From DASXMR01 sp036495525 (GTDB lineage: Bacteria > Actinomycetota > Actinomycetes > Streptosporangiales > Streptosporangiaceae), in the NCBI GenBank assembly GCA_036495525.1, contig DASXMR010000132.1, positions 1 to 28,653 on the forward strand: 28,653 nucleotides of DNA, given 5' to 3'. The notes under the pieces were generated by a model that searched no databases, was not told the DNA's origin, and saw only the letters and a program-made list of their open reading frames with translations. Every line of letters starts with the position of its first letter. Position 1 is the first letter of the stretch. Of the stretch, positions 21,494-28,653 are shown in pieces. The translations under genes and the position numbers were made by a program.

Positions 21494-23623
21494 CTAGGCG
21501 ATGCGGCCGGCGAAGCGGCGCAGGAAGCCGTCGCTGCTGTCAGCGGTAACGGTCACGTCGTAGTAGCCGTCGGCGTTCGTGGGCCAGTCCACGTGCGAGT
21601 TGTTGTTGACGCGGACGCTCTGCGTGCTGCCCGCGTAGTCATTGGGCGTAAGAGTGAAGACCACCGGCTCCCGCCCGTCGTTGGTCAGCGTCACCCTGAC
21701 CACGGGATTGTGCCGGCTGATCGGCTTCGCGGTGGCATCCGGCACCTTGCCGTCGTTCTGGCCGGCCGGGACGACGGCGCCTGCGAACGAGGTCAGGAAG
21801 CCGTCCGGGCCGTAGATCGAGAAGGCGTAGCTGCCGGCCGTCTGCGTGCTGTCCCAGGTGTAGGCTTGGTCGTTCCCGCGGGTCACCGTGAACGGGGTAG
21901 CCGTGAACGGCAGGAAGTTGTCCGGGTAGACGGCGAGCGAAACGCCGACATCCCCGCGGACCGACATCCTGGCGGTGACCAGGCCGCTGCCACGGTCGAC
22001 GTTCGCGTCGGCGCGTGGCTCGTGCATGCTCGGCCGGTGCGGCCGGGTGCCCGCTTCCTGGGCCGGGAACGTCTGCTGGCCCTCCGGCGGAGTGGCCACC
22101 CTGGGGAAGGCCTTCTCCTGGTCAGACTGCGTGATCAGCGGCACCGTGTCCGGCAGGTCAGGGATGGAGAAGTCCGGGTTCGCGAAGTCGAAGGCGGCCG
22201 TCAGGTCACCGGAGACCGAGCGGCGCCAGTCAGTGATGTTGGCGGCCTGCACTCCGCTCCAGGTCTCCAGGAACTGGAGCATCGAGGTGTGGTTGTAGGT
22301 GTTGGAGTCAACGAAGCCGCCGCGGGTCCAGGGCGAGGCGATGACCATCGGCACCCGGTTGCCAAAGCCGATCGGCAGGCCATCGATGAACTCGTCCGAC
22401 ACGCTCGGGTCGGGCGCCGGCGGCAGCGTGTGGTCGAAGTAGCCGTCGTGCTCGTCGTAGGTGATGAACAGGGCGGTGCTGTTCCACAGGTCCTGATTGC
22501 CCATCAGCGCCTCGAGCACCGTCCGGACGTAGTGCGCGCCGTAGCTCGGGCTCGCTGCTGGGTGCTCGGAGTAGTTGTCCGGCGCCACGATCCAGGAGAC
22601 CTGCGGGATGGTTCCGGCGGTGGCGTCGGCCACGAACTGGGCCAGCACGTGGTTGACGTGGTTCGGGCCGAGCGGCGTGCCGGCGTTGGGCTGCCAGGGC
22701 TGGACGGCGCCGCGGATGGCCAGTTCCTGGCCGGCCGCCGTGGTCGCGTTCTCCGAGTCCTCGTACTGCTGGTAGAACCACAGCGGGTTGTCGCCGAAGT
22801 CGCCGACCCAGGCGTTGATGCCGCCGCCGTCCCCGACCTCGTGGTTGGTGTAGACCTGCCAGCTGATGCCGGCCGCCTGCAGCAGCTCGGGGTAGGTGAT
22901 GACGGCCCCGCTGGGGAAATCCGAGACATAGTCGGCCGGGTTGGTGATGAAGCCGCTGCTCGTGCCCGTCCAGAAGTACATCCGGTTCGGGCTGGTCGGG
23001 GCGAGGATCGCCTGGTGGTAGCCGTCGCAGATGGTGAACGCGTCGGCCAGGGCGTACTGGAACGGGATGTCGGCGCGGGTGAAGAAACCCATCGTCTGCT
23101 CGGTCTTGGCCGCCACGTAGTTGTTCCACAGTCCGTTGTTGCGGGCGCTGTGGTCGCCGGTCCAGCTGTGGTCCAGGTCCCCGGCGTTCTGGGCGTTCAC
23201 CTTCGTCGAGTCCATGCGGAACGGCAGCAGGAAGCCGAGGTCGGTCCGCTTCGAGTCGGGCTGCTGGAAGACGCTGGCGCCGTTCTGGTACCTCAGCGCC
23301 TGCTTGTCGGCGAAGCCGCGCACGCCCTGCAGGCTGCCGAAATAGTGGTCGAACGACCGGTTCTCCTGCATGAGGATCACGACATGCTTGAGATCGCGGA
23401 TCGTACCGGTGAGCCGGTGAGCCGGTGAGCTCGCAGCGGCTGCCCTGGTAGCCCTGGCGAATCCGCCGAGCGACGTGCCGGCGCCCGCGGCCATCGCCAC
23501 CCCGGCAGCCGAGCCGCCCAGGCTAAGGAAACGGCGGCGGGAGACGGCTGCCTTGAACGGCGTGGGGGAACCGTAGTCGGTGGCGGCGCTGGTCTCTTCT
23601 CCGCCGGCGCGTGCCTTGTCCAT
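21494..23623 (-). CDS. Tat-exported phospholipase C (phosphoesterase family)
   Basis: A 709-residue exported enzyme. Residues about 28-62 are a twin-arginine signal (SRRRFLSLGG, then a hydrophobic Ala/Gly run). The catalytic domain (about 75-480) has HVVILMQENRSFDHYFGSLQGVRGF, SWTGDHSARNNGLWN, DAFTICDGYHQ, APDNYSEHP and YDEHDGYFDH, the metal and phosphate-binding motifs of non-haemolytic type phospholipase C/acid phosphatases. Two C-terminal DUF756-like beta modules follow. It hydrolyses phosphodiesters of phospholipids outside the cell, releasing scavengeable phosphate. ATG 23623 fits the signal; GTG 23638 is possible and neither has an ideal ribosome site. An 8-bp triplicated repeat lies just after the signal peptide, and a candidate PHO box lies upstream. 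Confidence 0.9.
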   Translation of the reverse strand: MDKARAGGEETSAATDYGSPTPFKAAVSRRRFLSLGGSAAGVAMAAGAGTSLGGFARATRAAAASSPAHRLTGTIRDLKHVVILMQENRSFDHYFGSLQGVRGFADKQALRYQNGASVFQQPDSKRTDLGFLLPFRMDSTKVNAQNAGDLDHSWTGDHSARNNGLWNNYVAAKTEQTMGFFTRADIPFQYALADAFTICDGYHQAILAPTSPNRMYFWTGTSSGFITNPADYVSDFPSGAVITYPELLQAAGISWQVYTNHEVGDGGGINAWVGDFGDNPLWFYQQYEDSENATTAAGQELAIRGAVQPWQPNAGTPLGPNHVNHVLAQFVADATAGTIPQVSWIVAPDNYSEHPAASPSYGAHYVRTVLEALMGNQDLWNSTALFITYDEHDGYFDHTLPPAPDPSVSDEFIDGLPIGFGNRVPMVIASPWTRGGFVDSNTYNHTSMLQFLETWSGVQAANITDWRRSVSGDLTAAFDFANPDFSIPDLPDTVPLITQSDQEKAFPRVATPPEGQQTFPAQEAGTRPHRPSMHEPRADANVDRGSGLVTARMSVRGDVGVSLAVYPDNFLPFTATPFTVTRGNDQAYTWDSTQTAGSYAFSIYGPDGFLTSFAGAVVPAGQNDGKVPDATAKPISRHNPVVRVTLTNDGREPVVFTLTPNDYAGSTQSVRVNNNSHVDWPTNADGYYDVTVTADSSDGFLRRFAGRIA
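23406..23429 (-). repeat. Three tandem copies of an 8-bp unit inside the phospholipase gene
   Basis: CCGGTGAG occurs three times without interruption on the plus strand (CTCACCGG on the coding strand). It encodes the SPAHRLTG region between the Tat signal and the catalytic domain. Because 8 is not a multiple of 3, gain or loss of a unit would frameshift the gene before the catalytic domain. Confidence 0.85.
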
Positions 23624-23717
23624 GTCGATGACGTCCACGTCCTCTCTGCAGTGACGCAACGAAAGCCATCCAAGGCAATGCCAGGCGCGTAAACGGCGCC
23701 CCACATCGGGCGGAGAC

Positions 23718-23739
23718 CGCAGGCGAAATGGAGGTGAAC
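23718..23739 (-). promoter_or_regulatory. Candidate PHO box (PhoP-type direct repeats) for the phospholipase gene
   Basis: On the minus strand, GTTCACC (23739-23733) is followed exactly 11 bases later by TTTCGCC (23728-23722), which matches it at 5 of 7 positions. Streptomyces PhoP binds 11-bp direct repeats whose conserved part is GTTCACC. The site lies about 95 bases upstream of the start, a reasonable promoter position, and the product is a phosphate-scavenging enzyme. Confidence 0.5.
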
Positions 23740-23834
23740 GCAGGCGATGCTCGCGGCGTGCGGCCGTCACAGCGGCTCGGAGGCCGGCGTTCCCGCCATC
23801 TGCCGGTCCCGGAGTTAGATGAATGCAGGTTCCG

Positions 23835-23862
23835 TGTCGAGAAACCAGGACCGGCTCCGCTC
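23835..23862 (+). promoter_or_regulatory. Candidate ECF42-type promoter for the YCII/sigma operon
   Basis: TGTCGA (23835-23840) is followed after 17 bases by CGCTC (23858-23862), 51 bases before the YCII start. From memory, ECF42 sigma factors recognise a TGTCGA -35 and a short CGA/TC-like -10 upstream of DGPF/YCII genes. The -35 is an exact match and the -10 approximate. It would make the operon autoregulated. Confidence 0.5.
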
Positions 23863-23912
23863 ACCAGGTGAAGGGCCGCGACAGCCGCGGTCCGCGACAT
23901 CAGGAGGCCACC

Positions 23913-24323
23913 ATGCCAAAGTTCCTGCTGCTCAAGCACTACCGCGGCACTCCGGAGCCGCACCGTCCCGTGCCCCCGATGGACAAGTGGGCGCCCGAGG
24001 ACGTGGAGGCGCACATGGCATTCCTCAGGCACGTCAGCGAGCTGCTTGAGGAGAACGGCGAGTTCGTCGACGCGCAGGCGCTCACCCCGTCGCGCACCTG
24101 GGTCCGCTACGGCGGCCCGGACGCCGCGCCGGTCACCACCGACGGCCCGCACCCCGAGACCAGCGACCTGGTCGCCGGCTGGTACATGATCGACGTCGAG
24201 TCACGCGAGCGCGCGGTCGAGCTCGCGGCCTATGTTTCCTCCGAGCCCGGGCCGGGCGGCACGCCACTGTATGAGTGGATTGACGTCCGCGAGGTCATGT
24301 CCGAAGCACCCTCGGACGGCTGA
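23913..24323 (+). CDS. YCII-related (DGPF-family) protein, partner of the ECF sigma factor
   Basis: A 136-residue YCII-domain protein of the DGPF family: MPKFLLLKHYRG at the first strand, a helical middle (EAHMAFLRHVSELLEENGEF), then TTDGPH and SDLVAGWYMIDVES. The signature tetrapeptide is usually D-G-P-F; here residue 80 is His. Family members form dimeric ferredoxin-like folds and are conserved neighbours of ECF42 sigma factors, though their biochemical role is not settled. ATG 23913 follows an ideal AGGAGG (23902-23907); an in-frame upstream extension to 23823 is not family-like and would overlap the promoter. The sigma gene starts six bases after its stop. Confidence 0.87.
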   Translation: MPKFLLLKHYRGTPEPHRPVPPMDKWAPEDVEAHMAFLRHVSELLEENGEFVDAQALTPSRTWVRYGGPDAAPVTTDGPHPETSDLVAGWYMIDVESRERAVELAAYVSSEPGPGGTPLYEWIDVREVMSEAPSDG

Positions 24324-24329
24324 CCCGGC

Positions 24330-25541
24330 ATGACCGGCCAGCCGGCCCGACAGCGGGACGAGGGCGCCCTGCGTGCCCTCGTCCCGCAGGTGCTCGCGAG
24401 CCTGGTCCGCCGCGGCGAGGACTTCGATGCCGCCGAGGACGCGCTGCAGGAGGCGGTGCTTGAGGCCCTGCGGGCATGGCCAGAGCACCAGCCAGGCGAC
24501 CCGCGCGCGTGGCTGGCGAAAGTCGCCACCCGGCGGCTCATCGACGGCCGCCGCAGCGACGCCGCCCGTCTGCGCCGCGAGGACGCGACGCACGCTGAGC
24601 CGGGGCCGGCCGCCACCGAAGAGGGCGACGACACGCTCTTCCTGCTCTTCTGCTGCTGCCACCCGGACCTCCCGCCCGCTTCCCAGGTGGCGCTGACCCT
24701 GCGGGCCGTCGGCGGACTGACCACCATCCAGATCGCCGACGCCTTCTACGTACCGGAGCCGACGATGGCACAGCGGATCAGCCGGGCCAAGCGCGCGCTG
24801 CGCGGGCGCCGCCTGAACCAGCCCGGCGACCTCGCAGTCGTGCTGCGGGTGCTCTACCTCATCTACACCGCCGGGCACGCAGGCCGGGTGGACCTGGCCG
24901 GCGAGGCGATCCGGCTCACCCGCCAGCTCACTCTCGCCACCGAGGAACCAGAGGCGCGCGGGCTGCTCGCGCTGATGCTGCTCAGTCACGCCCGCCTCCC
25001 GGCACGACTCGACTCGCGCGGTCGCCTCGTCACGCTCGACCGGCAGGACCGCAGCCGGTGGGACACCCGCGAGATCGCCGAGGGCGTGCGAGTCCTCCAG
25101 TCGGCACTGGCCGCTCAGCGCCCCGGCCGCTACCAGGTCGAGGCCGCCATTGCCGCGCTGCACGACGACGCGCCGAGTGTCGAGGAGACCGACTGGCCGC
25201 AGATCCTGGCCTGGTACGACGACCTCGTCGCCCTCACCGACGACCCGGTGCGCCAGGACCCAGCCGCGGTGCTCGGGCGCGCCGTCGCGGTCGGCCACGT
25301 CCTCGGCGCTGCCGCCGGGCTGCGGGAGACCGAGCGGCTGCGCGAGACGCTCGGCGAGCGCCACCGGTGGCATGCCGTCCGCGGCCACCTGCACGAGCTG
25401 GGCGGCGACCTGGCCGCCGCCGCCACGGCGTACGTCGATGCCGCGCACCTGGCCACTGACGTGGTCGAGCGCGACCATCTGGTCCGTCAGGCCGCCCGCG
25501 TCCGTGCTGCGGGACCAGGCGCCGGCCAAGGCTCGTGCTGA
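24330..25541 (+). CDS. ECF42-type RNA polymerase sigma factor with a TPR-like C-terminal domain
   Basis: A 403-residue sigma factor. Region 2 spans about 10-80 (DFDAAEDALQEAVLEALRAWPEH, PRAWLAKVATRRLIDGRR) and region 4 about 105-165 (LFCCCHPDLPPASQVALTLRAVGGLTTIQIADAF, EPTMAQRISRAKRAL). Residues 170-400 form the long helical, TPR-like extension that defines this group and replaces an anti-sigma factor as the control element. ECF42 factors typically sit beside DGPF/YCII genes, as here. Targets probably include the operon itself through the 23835 promoter. ATG 24330 has only a weak ribosome site, so expression is probably coupled to the YCII gene six bases upstream. The activating signal is unknown. 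Confidence 0.9.
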   Translation: MTGQPARQRDEGALRALVPQVLASLVRRGEDFDAAEDALQEAVLEALRAWPEHQPGDPRAWLAKVATRRLIDGRRSDAARLRREDATHAEPGPAATEEGDDTLFLLFCCCHPDLPPASQVALTLRAVGGLTTIQIADAFYVPEPTMAQRISRAKRALRGRRLNQPGDLAVVLRVLYLIYTAGHAGRVDLAGEAIRLTRQLTLATEEPEARGLLALMLLSHARLPARLDSRGRLVTLDRQDRSRWDTREIAEGVRVLQSALAAQRPGRYQVEAAIAALHDDAPSVEETDWPQILAWYDDLVALTDDPVRQDPAAVLGRAVAVGHVLGAAAGLRETERLRETLGERHRWHAVRGHLHELGGDLAAAATAYVDAAHLATDVVERDHLVRQAARVRAAGPGAGQGSC

Positions 25542-25571
25542 TGCCGGATCAGGTGCGGACATCATGGTCAG

Positions 25572-26138
25572 GTGCCCGCAGAGATCACCATTGAGCTCCT
25601 CGACGGCAAGCAGGCGGTACGGCACGCGGACCAGCTGCTGGAGCTCGCCGCCAAGGTCGACGCCGAACCGCCCTACCGGCACGACGTCGCGCAAGCCCCG
25701 GGGTACGGCGACCAGCTCCGGGTCCGGAGCCGCCAGCCTGGCTTTGTGCTGGCAGTCGCGCGTCACGGCGAATACTTGGTCGGCTACGCCCTCGGCATGT
25801 CACTGCGGTCGTCCACCTCATGGTGGCGGGATCTGACCGCGCCGCTGCCCGCCGAGCTGATCACCGAGCACGCGGGCCGGACGTTCGCGCTTGCCGAGCT
25901 GCTCGTCCGCGCGCCGTGGCGGCACCAGGGCATCGGCCGCGATTTGCATGACCTGATCCTGGCGGGCCGCACCGAGGAACGAGCGACCACCAGGCTCTGG
26001 CCGGCGGCCACGCCTAGCCAGATTGCCTTCCGCAGCTGGGGCTGGCGCAAGGTCGCCCGCAGTCAGGAGCCGAAGCCCGGCTCCCCTGTGCTTGACGTGC
26101 TCATACGTACGCTGCCCGGCGGCCAGGCGTCGGGCTAG
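25572..26138 (+). CDS. GNAT-family acetyltransferase
   Basis: A 188-residue protein with an acetyl-CoA-binding core: a beta strand LVGYALGMSL, then ALAELLVRAPWRHQGIGRDLHDLIL, where RHQGIG (117-122) is the pyrophosphate loop, and the closing segment SQIAFRSWGWRKVA. The N-terminal half (about 1-60) is family-variable and sets the substrate, which I cannot name. GTG 25572 is the first usable start in frame, 30 bases after the sigma stop and with a poor ribosome site, so a slightly later start is possible. It may be the last gene of the sigma operon. Confidence 0.72.
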   Translation: MPAEITIELLDGKQAVRHADQLLELAAKVDAEPPYRHDVAQAPGYGDQLRVRSRQPGFVLAVARHGEYLVGYALGMSLRSSTSWWRDLTAPLPAELITEHAGRTFALAELLVRAPWRHQGIGRDLHDLILAGRTEERATTRLWPAATPSQIAFRSWGWRKVARSQEPKPGSPVLDVLIRTLPGGQASG

Positions 26139-26218
26139 CGACACGCTCCCGGTCCAGCAGCCGGGACCCCGGCGGAGCGGACCGTCCGGTTTCGGCCGGG
26201 AATGTCATGCCTGGTGCC

Positions 26219-26224
26219 TAGGAT
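26219..26224 (+). promoter_or_regulatory. -10 element TAGGAT of a probably leaderless transcript
   Basis: TAGGAT is followed by only six bases before GTG 26231, placing the transcription start on or beside the start codon. It is the same hexamer and arrangement as in front of the tetR gene at 7591. No Shine-Dalgarno is present. The -35 is not recognisable. Confidence 0.5.
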
Positions 26225-26230
26225 CCCACT

Positions 26231-27364
26231 GTGGATCTGAGGTGGGCGGAGGTGTGCGGGCGGCGGCTGGCGCGGCATGGCCTGACGCCTGCCGCCAGGC
26301 CGGCCACTCCGGCCGAGGCGGCAGCGGCCATGTGCGGCGCGCATGCCCAGGTCCTTCCCGCCGGTGAGGTGTCGATCGGCCTGCGGGTGCCAGGCGTCCG
26401 GCACTCGCGGGTGCAGGAGGCGCTGTGGTCAGAGCACAGCCTGATCAAGACGTACGGCCCCCGTGGCACGGTCCATCTGCTCCCCGCCGCTGACCTGCCG
26501 CTGTGGTGCGGGGCGCTGAGCGCGAGACCCGCCGCTCAGCACCATCCGGCCATGGGGCTGACCCAGGAGCGGACCGAGGAGCTCATCGCGGCGATCGGCA
26601 TGATCCTGGCGGACACGGAGCTGACGGTGGATGAGCTGACCGATGCGCTGGCCGGCCAGGTCGGCCCATGGGCCGTCGACCCGGTGATACCGGCGTTCCA
26701 GGGCATGTGGCCGCGATGGCGGCAGCTCACCGCGATCGCCGCGCACCGGGGTGTGCTGTGCTTCGGGCCGAACAAGGGCCGGAAGGTCACCTACACCAGC
26801 CCGGCCCGCTGGCTGCCCGGCCTGGCACCTGCGCGGCCCGCCGAGGCGACTCGCTGGCTGCTCGGCCGTTACCTGTGGTCCTATGGCCCGGCGACGCCAC
26901 AGCACTTCGCCCGGTGGCTTGGCACCGGCTCCGCTTGGGCGCGGAGCCTGTTCGAGACGAGTGATCTCACGGATGTGTCATTCGAGGGACGCCGGGCCTG
27001 GGTCGGCCGCGGCGACGACGAGGCGGGAGATCCCGCGCGGGGCGTACTGCTGCTGCCGCACTTCGAGGCGTTCGCCGTCGGATCGCAGCCGCGCGAGCTG
27101 CTGTTTCCCGGCCCGGCATGGAATCGCGCGCTCGCCAGAGGCCAGGCAGGCAACTACCCGGTCCTGCTGGTCGACGGCGTGGTCGCTGGCGTCTGGCACC
27201 AGAGGAAGACCGGCGCCAGGGTCGCCATCACCGTCGAGCCGCTGCGCACCCTGACCGCCGGGCAGCTGCGGCAGGCAGGCGAGCAGGCGGAGCGAATCGG
27301 CGCGATCCTCGAAGCCAGCCCCACCCTCACCTTCGGCCCGATCAGCGTCGGCGCGCACGCCTGA
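26231..27364 (+). CDS. AlkZ/YcaQ-like winged-helix DNA glycosylase candidate (HTH_42) with HxQ motif
   Basis: A 377-residue HTH_42 protein. Characterised members AlkZ and YcaQ are DNA glycosylases that excise bulky alkyl adducts and unhook interstrand crosslinks. The catalytic QxQ of AlkZ (usually in GLQAQ) aligns with GAHAQ here, giving His38-Ala-Gln40. Other family landmarks are YGPRGTVHLLPAADLP, TYTSPARWLPG, RYLWSYGPATPQHFARWLG, LLPHFEAFAVG and VVAGVWHQRKTG. The length is typical for the family. GTG 26231 is supported by the TAGGAT -10 element just upstream, so a leaderless mRNA is likely. Repair of alkylated DNA is a reasonable role, but its specificity is open. It may be a general repair enzyme rather than toxin self-resistance, since no genotoxin cluster is visible. 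Confidence 0.8.
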   Translation: MDLRWAEVCGRRLARHGLTPAARPATPAEAAAAMCGAHAQVLPAGEVSIGLRVPGVRHSRVQEALWSEHSLIKTYGPRGTVHLLPAADLPLWCGALSARPAAQHHPAMGLTQERTEELIAAIGMILADTELTVDELTDALAGQVGPWAVDPVIPAFQGMWPRWRQLTAIAAHRGVLCFGPNKGRKVTYTSPARWLPGLAPARPAEATRWLLGRYLWSYGPATPQHFARWLGTGSAWARSLFETSDLTDVSFEGRRAWVGRGDDEAGDPARGVLLLPHFEAFAVGSQPRELLFPGPAWNRALARGQAGNYPVLLVDGVVAGVWHQRKTGARVAITVEPLRTLTAGQLRQAGEQAERIGAILEASPTLTFGPISVGAHA

Positions 27365-27571
27365 ACCGCCGGGGCGTGATCGCCAGTCAGCTGGTACGGC
27401 AAGGGTTACATCGCTGACGGCAGCGTAGATGCCTCATGCATGGCGGCGGGGCTACTGGGCAAGTGCCCCGCATGAGACCGTGGCCCCAGTTGCTACGTCG
27501 TCACAGGCACTGGCCGGTCACCCGCGGTTCCGGGTTGTCGCCCACCGTAGTTTTACGGCTACTGCCCGACG

Positions 27572-27581
27572 CCTGTACAGG
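27572..27581. promoter_or_regulatory. CCTGTACAGG palindrome upstream of the DUF3048 gene
   Basis: A perfect 10-bp palindrome lies 42 bases before the start, with a TACTGT -10-like box at 27590-27595. The rest of the 259-base gap (27365-27623) shows nothing else I can support. It could be a small operator. Confidence 0.3.
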
Positions 27582-27623
27582 GCATTCGTTACTGTGGATC
27601 CCATCCCCGATGGAGATGTACTC

Positions 27624-28640
27624 GTGCGACGCATAGCCCTGACTCTGTCCGCCCTCACCGCGACCGGCCTCGTGCTGACCGCGTGCGGCGGGGGGCCCAG
27701 TTCAAGCCCGCCACCGGCGCCGACCCCGCGGGGGGCCGAGCATGGCCATGCGGTCTCCCTGCGCTGGCCGCTGACCGGGTTTAAAGTGCGGTCAAACAGG
27801 ACCGCCGCGCTCCGCCACCCAGTCCTGGTAACCAAGATGGACAACACCCCGTCCAGCCGGCCGCAGGTCGGCCTGAGAAAGGCCGACATGGTCGTCGAGG
27901 AGCTCGTCGAGGGCGGCCTCACCCGGCTGGCGGTGTTCTACTACTCCCAGATCCCCGGCAACGTCGGACCGGTCAGGTCGATGCGGGCTAGCGACATCGA
28001 CGTCGTCTCTCCGGCGCATGCGTCGGTGGTGACCAGCGGCGCAGCCCCCATCACCATCAAGCGGATCAGGGCCGCGCACATCCGGTTCTACGGCCAGGGC
28101 GCCAGGGGCATGTACCGCTCGTCGCGGCGGCCGGCGCCGTACAACCTGTTCGTCCACCTCAAGAAGGTCGCAGCGGTCGCGAAGCGCAAGCCGGCCACCC
28201 CGCCGGACTACCTCACCTGGGGCAAGGCCAGCGACCTGCCGCACGGCCGCAAGGTGACCAGGATCAGCGCTCACTTCTCGCCTGCGCACACCACGAAGTG
28301 GGTCTTCGCCAAGGGCAGGTACCGCAACACGGATAGCAACGCGCCTCGTGGCGACCAGTTCCCGGCGACCAGCGTCCTGGTGCTGCGCGTGCGCGAGGGC
28401 AACGCGGGCTACCTGGACCCGGCCGGCAATCCCGTCCCGGAGACCCTGCTGCGAGGGTCAGGCCACGCCCTGCTCTTCCATGGCGGCCGGATGGTCGTCG
28501 CGACCTGGCACAAGGGCAAGGCGCGCACCGCCACGATCAAGCTGACCAAGCGGAACGGTCACAAGCTCGACGTCCCGGCCGGCCACACCTGGATCGAGCT
28601 GGTCCCGGTGCACGGCGGCCACATCGTCACCTCGAGGTAG
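27624..28640 (+). CDS. DUF3048 (YerB-like) lipoprotein
   Basis: A 338-residue exported lipoprotein: a type II signal peptide with lipobox LTAC (Cys21), a Pro-rich linker, then the DUF3048 N-terminal domain (about 50-190) and C-terminal domain (about 205-335). Landmarks: HPVLVTKMDNTPSSRPQVGL, ADMVVEELVEGGLTRL, GPVRSMRASDIDVV, FPATSVLVLRV and the C-terminal TWIELVPVHGG. The family is widespread in Gram-positive bacteria and is surface-anchored; its activity is not established. GTG 27624 has GGAG (27612-27615) eight bases upstream and immediately starts the signal peptide; the in-frame extension back to 27429 lacks a signal and is rejected. It is probably transcribed alone. Confidence 0.85.
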   Translation: MRRIALTLSALTATGLVLTACGGGPSSSPPPAPTPRGAEHGHAVSLRWPLTGFKVRSNRTAALRHPVLVTKMDNTPSSRPQVGLRKADMVVEELVEGGLTRLAVFYYSQIPGNVGPVRSMRASDIDVVSPAHASVVTSGAAPITIKRIRAAHIRFYGQGARGMYRSSRRPAPYNLFVHLKKVAAVAKRKPATPPDYLTWGKASDLPHGRKVTRISAHFSPAHTTKWVFAKGRYRNTDSNAPRGDQFPATSVLVLRVREGNAGYLDPAGNPVPETLLRGSGHALLFHGGRMVVATWHKGKARTATIKLTKRNGHKLDVPAGHTWIELVPVHGGHIVTSR

Positions 28641-28653
28641 CGGCCGCCCGCGC

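Noticed and set aside
21455..23428. 657-codon plus-strand frame opposite the phospholipase
   Set aside because: Val/Arg/Gly/Asp-rich low-complexity antisense frame; the minus strand encodes an unmistakable phospholipase with catalytic motifs.
24201..25766. 521-codon minus-strand frame opposite the sigma factor
   Set aside because: Antisense shadow with no motif; the plus strand has sigma regions 2 and 4.
1..28653. tRNA genes, CRISPR arrays, insertion sequences
   Set aside because: No T-loop-like GGTTCRANYCC cores, no regularly spaced repeats and no transposase motifs or terminal inverted repeats were found on reading both strands.

Overview
The window is a high-GC actinobacterial chromosome segment. 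Codons are strongly G/C-ending, so long antisense open frames are common. The family set is typical of filamentous soil actinomycetes: a LAL-type LuxR regulator, TetR/MFS pairs, an ECF42-type sigma factor with a YCII partner, an Mtb12-like lipoprotein and a DUF3048 lipoprotein. No core housekeeping gene, rRNA, tRNA, IS element or CRISPR array was seen, so the genus cannot be fixed. About 24 genes are supported.

Layout. 1-388: an unrecognised C-terminal ORF fragment and a leader. 389-4014: MetE-like methyltransferase, MFS metabolite transporter, universal stress protein (coupled to the MFS gene by an ATGA overlap) and a histidine phosphatase gene destroyed by an internal deletion. 4218-5177: an exported GH128-type glycosidase. 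5283-5910: a ribbon-helix-helix protein and a two-TM protein behind a cluster of palindromes. 6074-8298: an MFS exporter divergent from its TetR regulator, sharing a palindromic promoter region. 8316-9062: a GNAT acetyltransferase with a Cys-rich insertion. 9324-11797: an autoregulated TetR plus DHA2 exporter operon whose operator sits inside a near-consensus promoter; the exporter carries a likely amber mutation. 11954-14737: a large LuxR (LAL) regulator.

14948-19065: an apparent redox operon with an FAD-binding oxidase, a pseudo-receiver/thioredoxin-reductase-like fusion and an eight-TM protein, closed by a strong 11-bp terminator hairpin. 19166-21297: an Mtb12-like lipoprotein tightly coupled to a second DHA2 exporter, followed by tandem hairpins. 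21494-23623 (minus): a Tat-exported phospholipase C with a candidate PHO box. 23835-25541: a DGPF/YCII-family protein and its ECF42-type sigma factor with a candidate self-recognised promoter. 25572-28640: a GNAT protein, an AlkZ-like DNA glycosylase candidate with an HxQ motif, and a DUF3048 lipoprotein.

Overall this looks like an accessory region for efflux, stress response and nutrient scavenging, with local regulators beside their targets. The least ordinary parts are the redox operon, the palindrome-controlled RHH/2-TM pair, the sigma/YCII promoter, and a set of gene lesions (phosphatase deletion, stress-protein read-through, exporter amber codon).
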